Source: Candolleomyces eurysporus
Lineage: Eukaryota; Basidiomycota; Agaricomycetes; Agaricales; Psathyrellaceae
Direction: 5' to 3'
Assembly (NCBI GenBank): GCA_027579435.1
Contig: JANBPK010000812.1
Coordinates: 181,204-245,203 of the forward strand
DNA length: 64,000 nt
Made by a program: the position numbers and the translations under genes
In this document: one piece after another, positions 49,848 through 62,317 of the stretch
Layout: every line of letters begins with the position of its first letter
Position numbering within the stretch: the stretch's first letter is position 1
The notes under the pieces: generated by a model
Database searches by the model: none
Seen by the model: only the letters and a program-made list of their open reading frames with translations
What the model was told of the DNA's origin: nothing

Positions 49848-52768
49848 TTACCGTTTGTTCTCATAGGCTGCATCTGAGGGATCATCATCCCGGGACCGCT
49901 TTGGCGCAGAGATATCATTCAGAAGTTGATCAAATCGATGGAGGAGATCTGCAACAAGAGCCTGCCATTGGGGGCGAGAGTCGGTGTTCCACGACAACGG
50001 CGTCAGTGCCGCAGTCCCCCACCAAACCATCAACGTGAGTAAAGCAACCATGCCATGAAGACCCGTTTTGCCGAAATCCGAGGACTGGAATGAGCTGACC
50101 CAAGTGGTGATGGCGAGCCCAATATCGGCAGCGTCTCCAATAGTGGGGGCACAGTTGTAGTCACGAACGCCATGGCGAGCTTTTGAAGTCCATTGCTGCC
50201 ACTCTTCAGGTCGGCCTTTAGCAGGAAGGCCCTTGGAGTGGGAGAGTTATAGCTTGTCCAACAAGGGAAAAAGATTGAATACGCACTTTAGCAGACTTCC
50301 AACCCTTGAGACGTTCATACTCCGCCCACTTCCCAACCAAATCAATCCACACACGTCCCAAAGCATCGTTCTTGAGGTAATGGTATGCAGGTGCAAACCA
50401 GGCAGGTTCCTCAATGACGGAAATAGTGTCCACTGGAGGCTTTGGAGGAACGATGTTGGTGCCGATCTCATTCTGCCTGTCAAGACGAGTGGAGGGAACA
50501 GGGGCGCGACTAGACCTGCGAATGCCGTTGTCCAGGTTCTGGAAAGGGGTCCGGGTGGATGTGGCGATAGTGTAATCGCTGTTATCCAAGGAATTGGTGT
50601 GTGGAGGCACATTCTCGTTGGTAGGTGGGGACTGCTTGGGGTTGACTGAAGGCCATCGTGGAATGAACGTAAATGGCGTGGACAGACCAACTGATGGAGG
50701 GGAGTTGTGTGAGTCTTTGCTGAGCTCATGGGTCTGAATGGCGGTTAGTGACGTCCCCGAATTGTCCGTGGCAGAGGTGTCTGCATGGGAAGTGCCTGGT
50801 GTGTGGGCGGAGAGTGGTGTTATAGCCGGCATGACCACGCTGGATTCGGGGAGCTGGACCTCGGGTAATGCAGCAGCAACAACATAGGGAGCTGGCGCTG
50901 AGGGGGTCAGCGCCGCCACAGAGCCGTTGGGGACTGGCTGGGGCAAGGCAGTAAGGAGATCTTGGGATGCGTTGGAAGCCGGTATGGTGGATGCCGGAGC
51001 TTGGAGAGCTGACAGATTGCACCCAGGGGCGGCGAAGTTTGCTGACGTTCCAGGGACTGGCGCATGGAAAGAGAGTGGTGCAATCGGCAAATGGTGCAAG
51101 AGGTTGGCCTGTGCGATCGGAATGTTCTTGTTGGAATCTTGCACAAGGACGTTGGATGGGACAGGATTCTGAGCCCACGCTGCTTGGTTGATCATGGAGA
51201 CCTTGCCCGATTGAACTGGCACGATGGGAGGTGCCATGTCTGGTGCATTCAAGTGCATGATGGTTTCGAACACTTGAGGATCCGCCCAATCAGCATTGCG
51301 CATCCAACCTCCACCACACTCCGACGAGTTGAAGGAGCTGGCGTTAGCGTTGTTGCCGATTTCTGTGGCTGAGGTGAGAAACTTGGCAAATAAAGATGTT
51401 AGAAGTGCTCACGATTGGAAGAGCTTGCTGTTATGGCAGAATCGTTCGAAGATGCAGCGGGAGCAAATTCCTGCAGGTCATTGGCTGTGTCCATGGGGCT
51501 GCCTGAGCTATTAGAAAGCGGAGGTGCATCTTCAAAACAACGAAAATAAGGTCATAGCCAATGAAACACATTATACTGACGCACCACCTGGGGATGAAAC
51601 GTCGCCAGACACCAGACCAGATGACCCCTCAGACCCATCACCGCCATCCTCTGTTGTACCCTGAGCCAGGCTCTCAGTGGCGTCCTCTGCCTTCTGTGAG
51701 CTTATGAGCGACCGCTTGGCACAGACATCTGGGGCTGGGAATGATAACGTTAGGGATTGAGAAATCCGGCAGTCACAGAACCAACTCACGAAACTCGTAG
51801 CGGGAGGCAAAGGTTGCCAGCTGGTCAACTAAGACACAATCATGGTCCTTCCAAATACTCGAGAAAAGAGGAGTATCGGGTTTATCTCCAAATTGAAGAC
51901 TTTCAACAGCAATGAGTATGGGACTAGACAAAGAATGAACCAAACTCACGTCGTGGCAAGGATCTGACCACCCGCATTGGGCACCGGCCCGACAATGGTG
52001 ACAAATGCCAAGACACCCGCCCTCCGCACTGGCGGGGCCACCGTCTTGCTCAAAACAGCGGGCAGTTTCTCCCAGAACCTGTGTACAAGGTCAATTTAGT
52101 ATACAATAGAAAATGAAAAGCACTCGTACTTTTGGTAATCACCAGGAGTGCACGGATCCTCCTCTTCAACGGTATTGGCTTCCTTGTCAAGGATAAGCTG
52201 GGCCTGAACCGCTGCTTTTTCCTCATTGGTCGCATCCTCCCACACTTCTCTAGCAATCTTGTGCCATACAGAAAGCTTGGCTCGGCCACACACGCTCAGA
52301 CGGGTACACTCAGCTTCGTAGGCAGGCTGAAAGATATCGGGGTACATTTTAACATAGATCTCGTACTCCTTCGAGTTGCGTGTGCCTGAAGCATAGATGT
52401 CCCTCATTTGCCTGGAGGTGACGGTGTGAGTCGTGTTTCTGCTTCGGCTGTTGCGCCTCCAACGGAACCAGTCTTTGATCCGCTGAACAGTGTGGTGCAG
52501 TCAGTATCAATTGTGACTAACAGCAGCTAGGAACGCAACCTACAGAATAGAGTTTGCTGAGAGAGTCGGAATAAGCTCTGAATTCATCCTCGCCAAGGCT
52601 TTCAGGACTGACGCCTTCGGGAAGAATCGGCCACTTCTCAAGGTATTGGGCGTTAACAATATCCCAGAATGGCTGGTAGCGCCTGGTGAGGGCGTAGTTG
52701 TCATACAGTGTTAGGTAACTGGTGAGAAAAGTCGCCTGGGCGTCAGTCGTCCACCCTTTAGGCGCCAT
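49848..52768 (-). CDS. KDZ-element companion protein, intact
   Basis: Eight exons: 52544-52768, 52130-52482, 51950-52078, 51790-51899, 51585-51734, 51413-51529, 50287-51368 and 49848-50231. All phases agree and give 849 residues without a stop. No enzyme domain is visible. The N-terminus (MAPKGWTTDAQATFLTSYL) and RIKDWFRWRRNSRSR (about 76-90) are followed by a helical region (IYVKMYPDIFQPAYE, KIAREVWEDATNEEK), then a long Ser/Thr/Pro-rich linker. The C-terminal block is PAWFAPAYHYL, W-x-x-L-V-x-K-W, and a final exon starting GLPAKGRPEEWQQWTSKAR. From memory of basidiomycete genomes this pairing of an N-terminal WFRW motif and a C-terminal PAWF/GLPAKGRPEEW block is a recurrent multicopy protein found near KDZ transposases. 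A DNA-binding role is inference. Confidence 0.82.
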
Positions 52769-53230
52769 CTGTGCAGAGAGAGTAGGAATGCGATGGAGTG
52801 GTGCTTTGAACGTTGCACTGGATGTTAGATACGGTGGTGTATCATCTATTTTATAGTCAAACGGAGGGGTTGGTTGAAAGAGATATTCCTCTTCTCACCA
52901 CCTCGACACGGTTCTTTCCTAAGTTCCCGCAATTTTTCTTCAAATGAATGGTATCAAACACAATTATATGACGGGCTCAGCTTATCCCCTTCTGAATTGA
53001 CATCTCAAACCCAATATCGGGGCCTCAGACAATTGAAACAAAGCAGCTGGTTTGTCGGTGAAGCCAGCTGTTGACGCCGCATTGGTCATTTTTTCAATTT
53101 ATTGATAATGCACCACCGCCACAACTACATGATATTTCAGATCTCGGAGACATTCACATGTACACTGAGCGGTACCAAGATGAGTATGAATTACATTAGA
53201 GGTACATCAACGTCAAAAAAAATGGATAAT
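52769..53230. other. intergenic, AT-rich, with TGGTG/TGCACCA motifs
   Basis: Upstream of the companion gene. Contains GTGGTGCTTTG, GTGGTGTATCA and ATGCACCACC, single members of the motif that fills the arrays at both sides. No gene. Confidence 0.4.
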
Positions 53231-53698
53231 TTAGAATTTCATGCCACCAAACTCGAGTTCCAGCCCGGTGGAGGGGTCATGGTTTGCTCTTGTCGGAAGA
53301 GGAAGGTGTTCCGGAAGGTCCCATAGATAAAACAGATCGCGTTTGAGACTTTTTTTGACAGCGTGGATGCGGGCTTTCACGGAAACTTTAAGTCTCTTTT
53401 CTCCACCAAAGGCATGCCATTTGATCGTGGCAACAACACGCTGTGGTGGTGCACGAATCAACGTTGATCTGAGGAAAAATGAGATTCAACTTACCTTCTT
53501 GAGCAACACCAGCGCAGCTTCCAGACCAGCTCCTTCAAGCGCCTTGGGCATTCCGTAAGATATCAGCCACTCTTGAAAGAAGGTCTCAAGATATTCATCG
53601 CATTGCTGTTCCGCATGGATGACACGAAGGTATTCGATGGCAGCAAGTCGGAGGTAGACCGACTGCTTGGGAGTCCAACCTGGTCGTACTCGGGGCAT
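53231..53698 (-). pseudogene. truncated paralogue of the companion protein
   Basis: Starts MPRVRPGWTPKQSVYLRLAA, which aligns with the start of the 849-residue companion (GWTTDAQATFL). Exon 1 (about 53494-53698) runs to a GTAAGT donor, and a second exon (RVVATIKWHAFGGEKRLKV) ends in a stop at 53231-53233. All later exons are missing, so this is a 5' fragment, perhaps still transcribed as a protein of about 140 residues. Confidence 0.55.
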
Positions 53699-54352
53699 GG
53701 TGTATTGAGCGGGGATGGGGGAATAACGAGATCAAAGGTGGTGAAAGAATTCTATGACATATAAGTCCTTACTGAGGCTGCTCGAACCGCCTTAATTACT
53801 GTGTCGGTGAGCCACAAAATCCCAACGATAGCGAGCACAAGCAATCAAAATTCATGACACACGATCAACTTTGGGATTGGACTTGCCCTTTTGGAACTAT
53901 CTCTCCTCCCCGCGACAATCGTACATACAGCCAATAGAACGTAAAATATAAGTGCGCTGAACCCATGACCGGCTCCGGGACACTTAGCCAATTACAGAGC
54001 GAGGGAACATCCGCAATGGGCCTAGCATTGATATACCAATAGAATGAAAAATATACGTTTGCTGAACTCATGACCGACGCCACAGCACATCACCAATACG
54101 AAGCAACAAGAACAACTCCGCAACAGGTCTAGTAGGCTCCGAACCACTCTCGCACTGCACCAAAAAGAGATTGGTTTGAGTCAACAGTCTAGCATGGATG
54201 CACCAATAGAATACGCAATATAAGTTCGCTTAATATGGCGACACATGATCATTACATGGGGACAAAACATACACAGCGACGTAAAACAACATCAAACTTG
54301 ATCTCCACGCAATCCTCAATCCATTTTGCCTATTTGTTGAGTTCCAAGCGTA

Positions 54353-54777
54353 CTAAAGGCGACGTAAGGATTTTTGAGCACGATCAGTCAGTTTGACAGC
54401 GCTTGCAGGCCTCAACGAATAACGAGATTGGTGAGAAATTGGATGCCCACTCCCAGTGGCAGCCAAAGGATCTACGTCACTCTTTTCGTCGGGCATGATG
54501 GGAAGGGCACTGCTTTGCAGGTCTTCAGGGACGGTGTCGGGCATTTCTACATCAAGTCCACAGGCGGCAAGTGAGAGCCGACTGTTAATTAGTTAGTTCT
54601 TTGTTTATGAATGACGAAAAGCCGTTCCTGAGCTTACAACGCTCTAGCAATATCGGCATTGGTGAGATTGTCAGAGGGGGGGCACCAATTTGTGGATTTA
54701 CGGTCATCAGAATTGGTGCCGGTTTGGGATGGGACGGAGTCTCCAAAATCGCGACCAATGGGTCGAAAAGAGAACAT
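54353..54777 (-). CDS. small two-exon protein, unknown family
   Basis: Exons 54638-54777 and 54353-54581 with a 56-nt intron (GTAAGC ... CAG) give 122 residues in one frame: MFSFRPIGRDFGDSVPSQTG at the start, then ALPIMPDEKSD, and a basic end SLRPASAVKLTDRAQKSLRR. No domain recognised. It may be an accessory gene of the KDZ element, or the last exons of a longer gene whose upstream exons I did not find. Confidence 0.4.
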
Positions 54778-57120
54778 AGCGGTATTGAAAATGGAGTATC
54801 TACTTCACTGCTATTTATGCGCTCAAACTCACACCATTGCATGTATTTTCAATTCAAGCAGAATGGGAGGCAGACATACCAGTTTAGGCAGCCCCGTTGG
54901 ACACAACCACAAGTAGCGAGCGTCAAGTGAAGTTCCGTGTTGCCACCGCCTGGCGTGGATTTAGGCTGTGAAGTCAATTTCGGGTTGACTACAGCTAACT
55001 ATCAATAGACTGGTTTCCCTCAAGCCATGCTTTGGGGTTGTGGAGCAGCGGCGTAACCAACCAAGCGGCTATATGCTGCTCATTTTCTCGAAGCATTCCA
55101 ATAAATTGAACTGACTGACAGCCTGCATGCCCAGCGCCTAATTTGGGATAGCGAGTGGAAAGTGGGTTCCACACAAAGATCTCGATCTATAGTGATATTG
55201 TGCTCTTCCGTTCGGCTCCAAACAATAATCAAGGACGCCGTTTCAGAGAAACAAATCTATGAGGTCTCGAGCAGGTCCTGAACGGCTGCAAGCCACCATT
55301 CCAATGTCAGACTAACTTGACAGGACTAAATCAACGGTTCAGATTCAAATCGTGGCTTCGGTGGCTCTAGTGCACTCAGACAGGAATGATTGATACCAAT
55401 TCAATTCTGAGTACGTTAAGGACACAAGCGCACCCCGAGAAACGGAACGGAGGACCAAGTTCAAGTCTCTGTCCAATTAGAGCTGGTTTAAACGTTTGCT
55501 GACTCAAGAGAAAAACATAGATTTTGCGATATAGCCTCCCTGTAGCAAGCGATAACGAAAAGAAGCAGTGGAAATGGCACATCTAGCAGTATATTCTCTC
55601 GATCTTCCGTTTGAAATGCGGTAGTAATTTTTTTTTGTGTGAGGACCTTTGAAGCCGGAAATCCAGCCAACATTCCTTACGGCGCTTGAAACCTCAACCT
55701 GTGTTTTTTGTTCCCAGCTTGTAAAAACACACTGCATGGTCAACAACGCATGAAATTTGCTGCAGTAGGCTTGGAGCGTCCTATTTACGCATTTAAGTCC
55801 AGTCAAAACCACCGTGTTTGCTCCCTGGCGAGCTTTTTTGCACTCACCACAAATATGAGACTGCTGCAAAATTCGTTCTTACCCGAGTAGAAGAAGAAAG
55901 AGAAGAAATTCAGCCATGTGTACTCAGTGATAGGATACTTGTGAGCCAAGAAATGACATTATATATAATGTAGCGGTAAAACTAGAGCCGTCAAGACGCA
56001 GGATTTGACAAGAGAGCCAAGGTATAATTAAGGGAAGAACGATGCCCAGCGTAGATTCTTTGGCATTTAAAACTGTTTCCCTATCTCATACATCATTGAA
56101 GACCTTGTAAAATTTGCTCAATCAGGTTCCCGTCCAAAGAAACCCACTGAAGAGCCGATTTCAGTGGTAGAGGTGCCAGGAATTGAGCCAAATGCGAATA
56201 TTGTGCCTGATCCACGGGTACCAGAGACGAGAGAAGAGGGGTAGGTAGTCTGGTATTTCTTCTCAGCCAAACACTGGAGTTAGCTGAGGGAATAGCTGCT
56301 GCAATAAGGCATCGGGCTGCAGAGGGGGTTACGAGCTGGGACTTAGCGAAAATCCAGCACCAGTCATGACATCATTGGGTTCTCAGCTGTTCGGTTGCCC
56401 TCTGATTGACATGACGCCCATACACTAGTTGGCGTTATTTACCTACCTAGTCTTGTCAACCAAAAGCTTGACTCCACTCGCACAGAGGCATCAAAGAGAT
56501 CGTTGACAGAGGTAGAATCACAAAAAGACATGTCCAGATAGTATGAGCTGCCGCAATTGGTGCAATTGGGCAAACATGATGATACGCCCGACTTTGGCTT
56601 GGAAGGCTGCATAGGGGGTATATGGCCAGAAAGAGTCCTGCCGGTGGTGGCCACGCAAAACCTCAAGCTTTAGGGAGTAGCAACAGAGGGGAGTTGACGA
56701 TTCCTCAAGCCAGAAGTTGGGGGTAGAGTGCTCAATGCCGAGGTGGTCGTTGACAACCCATGATTGCGATCACATTGACGACATCTCCTGTCAGATCTCA
56801 GCTCCACCTCCAGTGTACCTTATTGACCCACAACTTTCTGCAGTAAGCAATTGAACTCCCTGATTGATGTAGCATATTCAAACCACATCAGGTGCCTATC
56901 TTTTCGTTCACTTGAGATATAAGCCTGAGAACAGCGACAAGTCAAGACTGGTTGCGGCTCCGTCGCTTGGCAGCTCCGTCTGGTGCCATCCATTCTTGTT
57001 AGGTGTCTCCCAATTTGCCTGAGCTGAACGGGCAAATGGGGAAATGGATAAACGGGTGAATGAGCTGTGATTCCCACCCTGTCATTTGAGATCGTCAGAT
57101 TTGCCTTCAAGTTGAATCCG
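54778..57120. other. gene-poor interior of the KDZ region
   Basis: The minus strand at 55504-55869 has an open frame of 121 codons with CGECKKARQG and Cys residues, but no family or splice support. Nothing else coding recognised. ATATATAATG near 55960 is AT-rich sequence of no clear role. Confidence 0.35.
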
Positions 57121-57229
57121 GCCAGCACATGGCGCAGCTATAACAGATTGTGGAAGTCTCAGCTTTGACGCCTTGCCAGCACACGGCGTAGCTATAACAG
57201 ATTGTGGAAGTTCTCGGATTTGACGCCCA
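57121..57229. repeat. direct duplication of about 54 bp
   Basis: 57121-57174 and 57175-57229 are two copies (GCCAGCACAxGGCGxAGCTA, then AACAGATTGTGGAAGT) with about five differences, directly upstream of the start at 57240. Confidence 0.85.
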
Positions 57230-57239
57230 TTCTTCCAAC

Positions 57240-57535
57240 ATGCCTCACACTCTCCCACCAGTTGTGAGTAGGGTCTTTCGTTCAAACTCTGGTACTCACT
57301 CTATTCCCAGTTTTTGTCCTGGTTCACCAGAGCTCAGCGAGAATGGCTTGACCAGTTCATTGGCGAATACATTGACTCTATCAAGACGAACTCTAGCGTA
57401 CCATTCACGATGACCATCATTGACCAGTTCTTGACCTTATACCCCATTCGACGCACTCGCAGTCTGAATGCACTCACACATGATGTCAAGCGCAATACCA
57501 TCCGAATTGTAAGTCGATCTCCGCTACTCTCTTAA
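57240..57535 (+). pseudogene. N-terminal fragment of a companion-protein paralogue
   Basis: ATG at 57240 gives MPHTLPPV, a GTGAGT donor, and after TTCCCAG an exon FLSWFTRAQREWLDQFIGEY then FLTLYP. This matches the layout of the companion N-terminus (xxFLxxYLxLY ... FWxIxxxQYLEKWP). Downstream exons are absent: the frame stops at 57533-57535. A second partial paralogue lies at 53231. Confidence 0.45.
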
Positions 57536-57697
57536 ATACTGACTAACACATCGTAGCGAATCCGAGCGTACCTCTCATTCTCAATCATCGACACTGCTGT
57601 GAGTTGGGGGGGGACGGAGGGTTTGCCGGGATCACTGATAGGCTGCAAATCCCCACTCATTTCTTAGCATCTTGTCCCTATAAATAATTCCTATCAT

Positions 57698-58436
57698 CTA
57701 TTGGAAATGACGAAGTCGAGCTTGCAAAGTTACAAAGAGGGCGTCTGTTCCCTCGACTAAACTTTTCAAATCCTCCACCAGCCACATAAGACGGCGCGAT
57801 GCCCAAAGTCGATTCTGAAAGGCAATGAGCTCTGTTGGGAGCTGGTCAGCATGCCTGCGTACATCATCTCCAAATTGATCCCATTCCTCCATCAAGTGTC
57901 GATATAGCTTGGTGAGCTCGGAGGAGAGGGAAGCCCGATCACGACCTGCTGCTTCATTTATCCATTTCGTCTGCTCCAAGACAAATTTCCGAGTGGCGTA
58001 GCCGTGGAATGCAGCTGAAATAATGGGCCAGTCCTTTTCAAATGAGGGTAGACCAATGACATGCGAGGGATATGAGGATGGCCGATCATATCTTGAAAAT
58101 CAGCGTCGGTCAGAGTGATTTCTGGGAGTTGGAGTGGACCTGTGGTGATTGAGTGATGCACGTAAAGGTGCTCATAGAGGCTATCCTCCGAAATATCCAT
58201 CGATGACAGAGATTGGACAATCTCAGAGGGCTCAGGAACAACAATGAGTTTGCGTTTTGCGTATGCCCTCCGGTTCTGTTCACGGCGAAGCTCCTTGGCC
58301 CTGAAATGACATTGAGATTCCTTGCAAAACAGTCTGTAAGTCTGACGCACCCTGGCTTGAGGCTTCTCTGGGCACGCTGCTTGCGGCGTGCCTCTTTACG
58401 CTGTTCCTGGGTATGGTACTTCGTCTTCCGGCTCAT
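57698..58436 (-). pseudogene. basic-region protein of the KDZ element, probably frameshifted
   Basis: Exon 1 (58351-58436, MSRKTKYHTQEQRKEARRKQ) is joined by a 50-nt intron to exon 2 (from 58300, AKELRREQNRRAYAKRKLIV). The start is strongly basic with heptad-like spacing, then an acidic region LPEITLTDADFQDMIGHPHI. The C-terminal part (FEKDWPIISAAFHGYATRKF, KLYRHLMEEWDQFGDDVRR) continues in another frame, and the change falls at about 58035-58070. No intron with good sites and correct phase joins the two, so a one-base indel (mutation or sequencing error) is likely. Divergently oriented to the transposase, 291 bp away, suggesting a shared promoter. Confidence 0.6.
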
Positions 58437-58727
58437 CTTCTTTGACTTTCAAGGTTGGAAGCAGCCCAAGCACTTATATTAAGTTGATTGCAATGCACCA
58501 CAAATGTAACCAAACAAAGGCAGGCCCACTTGTCGTCGCTTGCCACATCATATCTGGGGTTCAGCTTAGCCTCTTTCCATTGAACTCAACGTCTGGTGCA
58601 ATAACTGTCAATCCTATGGGCAGAAATCACGGCACTAGCAAGNAAAAAAGAGAAGATCAAGGGTCTGACTCACGTCCCTTTGTCAGGCTTTCAACTGGGA
58701 CGAAGCGGGCTCCATCCTCCTTTGCCC

Positions 58728-61700
58728 ATGGTCAAGGTCAAGAAGCTGAAGATTACAGAAAGTGGTTTCAAGGCCATCGACAGCTCCTATCACTCGGATG
58801 TCAATGCTGCTCTTGCTGCTTTCGATTGGAAGGAGACTAATCTATCTGAATCCGAATTGGATGCCGTGTGGGACCGAGTCAATCAGTCAGCGGGATGGGA
58901 TCAAGGCTATGTTGATAGCTTTGTGAATAAGGATGAGTCGCCACCACAAGCAGATGCGCAAAAAGGAGTAAGCGCCAAACTGAACCTTGCATTCCAATAT
59001 CTAATTAGAATGCGTAGGACAAAGCAATGCATGAATGGATGAAGCATGCTGACGCCTACCTTCGAGCACTGATTACGCTAGAAGGACGGGGTCAGTCTGC
59101 CACTGATGTTTGTTCTCAATGCAGTGGAGTTTCGGGTCACAAAGCGCGGTACAGGTGCTTATCTTGTGATAACTTGAGTCTGGTGTGTAAAACTTGTGTC
59201 GTGTCAACACATCAGCACTTGCCCCTTCATCGCATTGAGGTATAGTCCCCTCTATTAATTAAGTCATCTCTAACTTGTTTATGTGCAGCTCTGGAATGAA
59301 GCTTACTTTGTAAAGTCTTCGTTGAAATCTCTCGGCCTCCGAATCCAGCTGGGTCATCCAATCGGCGAGCGGTGTCCCCGTCCCAACACAGCGTGGGGAG
59401 ACGACTTCATCATCATTGATTGTGATCAGATCCATACCGTCGGATTGGACTACTGTGGCTGTGGTCAGTCATCGGAGGGACAGGTTGATCAGTTGCTCAA
59501 ACGACGACTCTATCCTGCAACAGTAGTCAATCCAAAGACGGCAGCGACCTTCCGCGTACTCGAAACATTTGAGCTGCTTCAGTATGAATCGAAGCTCTCA
59601 GTTTATGAGTATTATCAAACCCTTGCACGCCTGACCGACAACACAGGACTTCATGTGCCAAAGGTTCATCTTTCCAAATTCGAGTTCACAGAATTTCTCA
59701 ACGATTCATAATTAGGATCGTTACCCTACCTTCCTACGAATTGTGCATCAATGGCGACATTTGAAACTGCTGAAACGTACCGGTAGAGGTCATGATCCGG
59801 TCCGTGGTGTATCAGAAACACAACCAGGTGAATGCGCCCTCCTCTGCCCGCCTTGCCCCCATCCAGGCATCAACCTCCCAGAGGGCTGGGAGAAGGTGAA
59901 CCAGAGCTTGAAGTACGTCAAATTTGTTCTCGTTTGAGTGCCCAATTTGACCATGTCTGCAATTAGGTTCCTCTATGCCCTCAACATAGCCCTCGACGCG
60001 TGCTTCCGTATGAAACGAAAGGATTGTTCCAGTGAGGCGGCTGATCCAGGTCTCAGCAGAGGCTTTGCCTATGTGGTTGAAGAATCAGCATTCCAGGAAT
60101 ATCTAAAGAAGCACGAAAAGGAAACCGAGCCAAAGAGCACATGCTCTCGCCATGACGCTGTCAACCTGGCTGATATACGGCCAGGTCAAGGATACACGTC
60201 TTCAGGAATAGCCACAGTGGAGTGTAGTCGACATAATGCCAAGCGGCCATTGGCAGTATGTGATATGCAAAGGGGTGAAAGGTGCGTGCTTATCTTGGTT
60301 TGGCAGAGATTGACATTGACGATCGATCGATCAGGTACTGCAATATGGATTATATCACCATATTGAGCCTTCAGCTCTGCCTCCTCAAACTCTTCTTCAT
60401 CTCTTATGACATTGCGTGTCAGTGGTTCATCCACCTGCTCCTACGTTTATCTCAGATTGATTCGTCCTCCCCCCTTCTTCAACCGGATGTTGAGATACGA
60501 TTTCTTGTCCCCAAGTTCCATCTTCCAGCTCACATCCCCGCATGTCGGAACCGATTCGCCTTCATGTTGACACCAGGAGCCGCTCTTGGTGATGGAGAAG
60601 CACCAGAGCGCGGATGGGGTGAGCTCAACCATTTGGCAACAAGTACCCGCGAGATGGGACCTGGAACACGTCGCGATACCCTTGACTACCATTTCGGGGA
60701 CTATAATTGGCGAAAAATTGTTCGTTTGGGTGAGTCACTTTCTGAATGCATCACGCCAATGGGAATACACCATGGGTGACAGTCCGTATTATTTAAACAG
60801 GAGATTCCCTCCTGAAAAAGCTCACAACAGCTACTTCAGACGTAGCAGAACACGTCATTGCACATCAAGAGTTGGAGGCAACGATTAGCCCAGACAAACT
60901 ACGTTCCTGGACCGAGGCTATGGTTGCATGGGAGCTCGACCCAACCTGCCCTAATCCATACGAGGTCACTGTCAAGACACCAACGCAAGCGGCTGTACGG
61001 CGTCAACTGGCAGAAGCAGAAGAGGAAGCTTTGGCAAAGGGGGTCAACGTCTCTCTTTTGGATGAAGTGTCACCCTGTTCATTGATCGCTATGGGAATTG
61101 ACCTTGAGGGCGAACAGTGTGTATGGATTTGATTGTTTGTTCCTTGTTTTCTGACACCTAATCCAGGCGTTCGTTGAAGACGTTAACGAAATCGCTCTGG
61201 GATCACTCTCAAGACCGTCAAATCACTCGGGTCAAACTGCGTTCGAATGCACTTACGCGAAAGCTGGAGGAATGGTTCAGCCTTCTCCAGCTGTATATCC
61301 CTGCCTCCATTCCTCTGCGGAAGCGAGAGCTACAGAAGAAAGAAAGTCCCAAACCGTTTGAAGTCACGCTTTGGTTGCCGTCGCAGATCGGGAAATCGGT
61401 CCAATTTGATAGGTCCTTGGCAGATATTGAATACAAGCTGCGTAATGCTCAAGCCCATGAAGCCCTTGGTGTCCTTCGACGCAATCTCCAGATTCGTGCA
61501 ACCCTATACGACATCAAAGACCGGTGGCTCAGGGGACAAGGAGCTAACACGCGGGCGTTGAATGCTCTTTCTACCGTCCAAGCCCGCATAGTGGCAGCAC
61601 GAGACGAGTATCGCCAGGCCCAGGCTGCCCTGCTGGCTTTAGCAGACCTGCTGGGCTATGCTAACGTTGGTCAGGAATTCTTGCCGCTGGAAGATAAGGA

Positions 61701-62317
61701 TATCAGGTCTATGGCAGAGGCTGAGCCCGGCCAGGGCGAGACTCGACGCAAACTCTCCTGGATTTGGAGACGGGTCAACGCCGCCGACGCCACAGAGGAA
61801 GAAACCCAAAAATTTGTTGCGGAGAGTGAGAGATTTCTATGCCTTGTCTTGTCTTCCCTCATTGACTCCGATGTCTCACCATATAGCAATCCGAGTGGAA
61901 TGGGGTAAATCTCGGGCCCGAGCGCTACGATATCAAGAAGAAATCCAGCTGGTTCAAGAGGAGATGGACCGTACCCTTTGCTTCTTTGTTTGGAAGGCCG
62001 CTGACTGGCGGGCTAAAAGTGTTGCCCCTCGCACCGAACTGATTTCTGCCGAATACACCGAGGGCTTGATGGCATATGCAGAACGGCAAGCAGCGTTATG
62101 CGACTCACTTCACAATGCATTCCAACAGCAATGGGCAGATGTGCCAAGTCTCGTCAAAACTGCGAACAATGAGATGAAGATACCAGAGCTATTTTATCAG
62201 CGAAAGCAACGGGAGTTCGAGAGGAGGAAGAAAAGGGCTGAGAATGTTTCTGTTTCTGATTCCATGCCATCTCCACCAATGTTTCCTAATTCTTCGGATA
62301 CGTCCCCAAATGTATGA
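58728..62317 (+). CDS. CxC2/KDZ transposase, intact
   Basis: Nine exons: 58728-58967, 59018-59239, 59289-59663, 59716-59912, 59967-60281, 60335-60729, 60801-61116, 61167-61825 and 61887-62317. All phases agree and give 1049 residues without a stop. The CxC2 cysteine cluster (C-S-Q-C near 112, YRCLSC, CKTC, then H-x-H-L-P-x-H-R-I-E) precedes LGLRIQLGH and PRPNTAWGDDF. The KDZ domain follows, with RYPTFLRIVHQWRHLKLLKR, LDACFRMKRKD (Asp about 355), SYDIACQW (Asp about 476), FLVPKFHLPAH and DGEAPERGWGELN (Glu about 542), an expected DDE triad of the RNase H fold. A coiled-coil-rich C-terminus follows. It would cut and move the element's DNA in the nucleus. Reading past a 60-nt last intron (61826-61886) is required, otherwise a stop appears at 61906. 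The complete frame suggests recent or current activity. Confidence 0.93.

Noticed and set aside
55504..55869. Minus-strand frame with a C-x-x-C start, possible zinc finger
   Set aside because: Only one Cys pair in finger spacing, no following His/Cys pattern, and a likely GTGAGT donor right inside the start region.
61826..61908. Transposase stop at 61906-61908
   Set aside because: A GTGAGA donor at 61826 and an ATATAG acceptor at 61886 give a 60-nt intron with correct phase and restore the family-typical RVEWGKSRARALRY segment.
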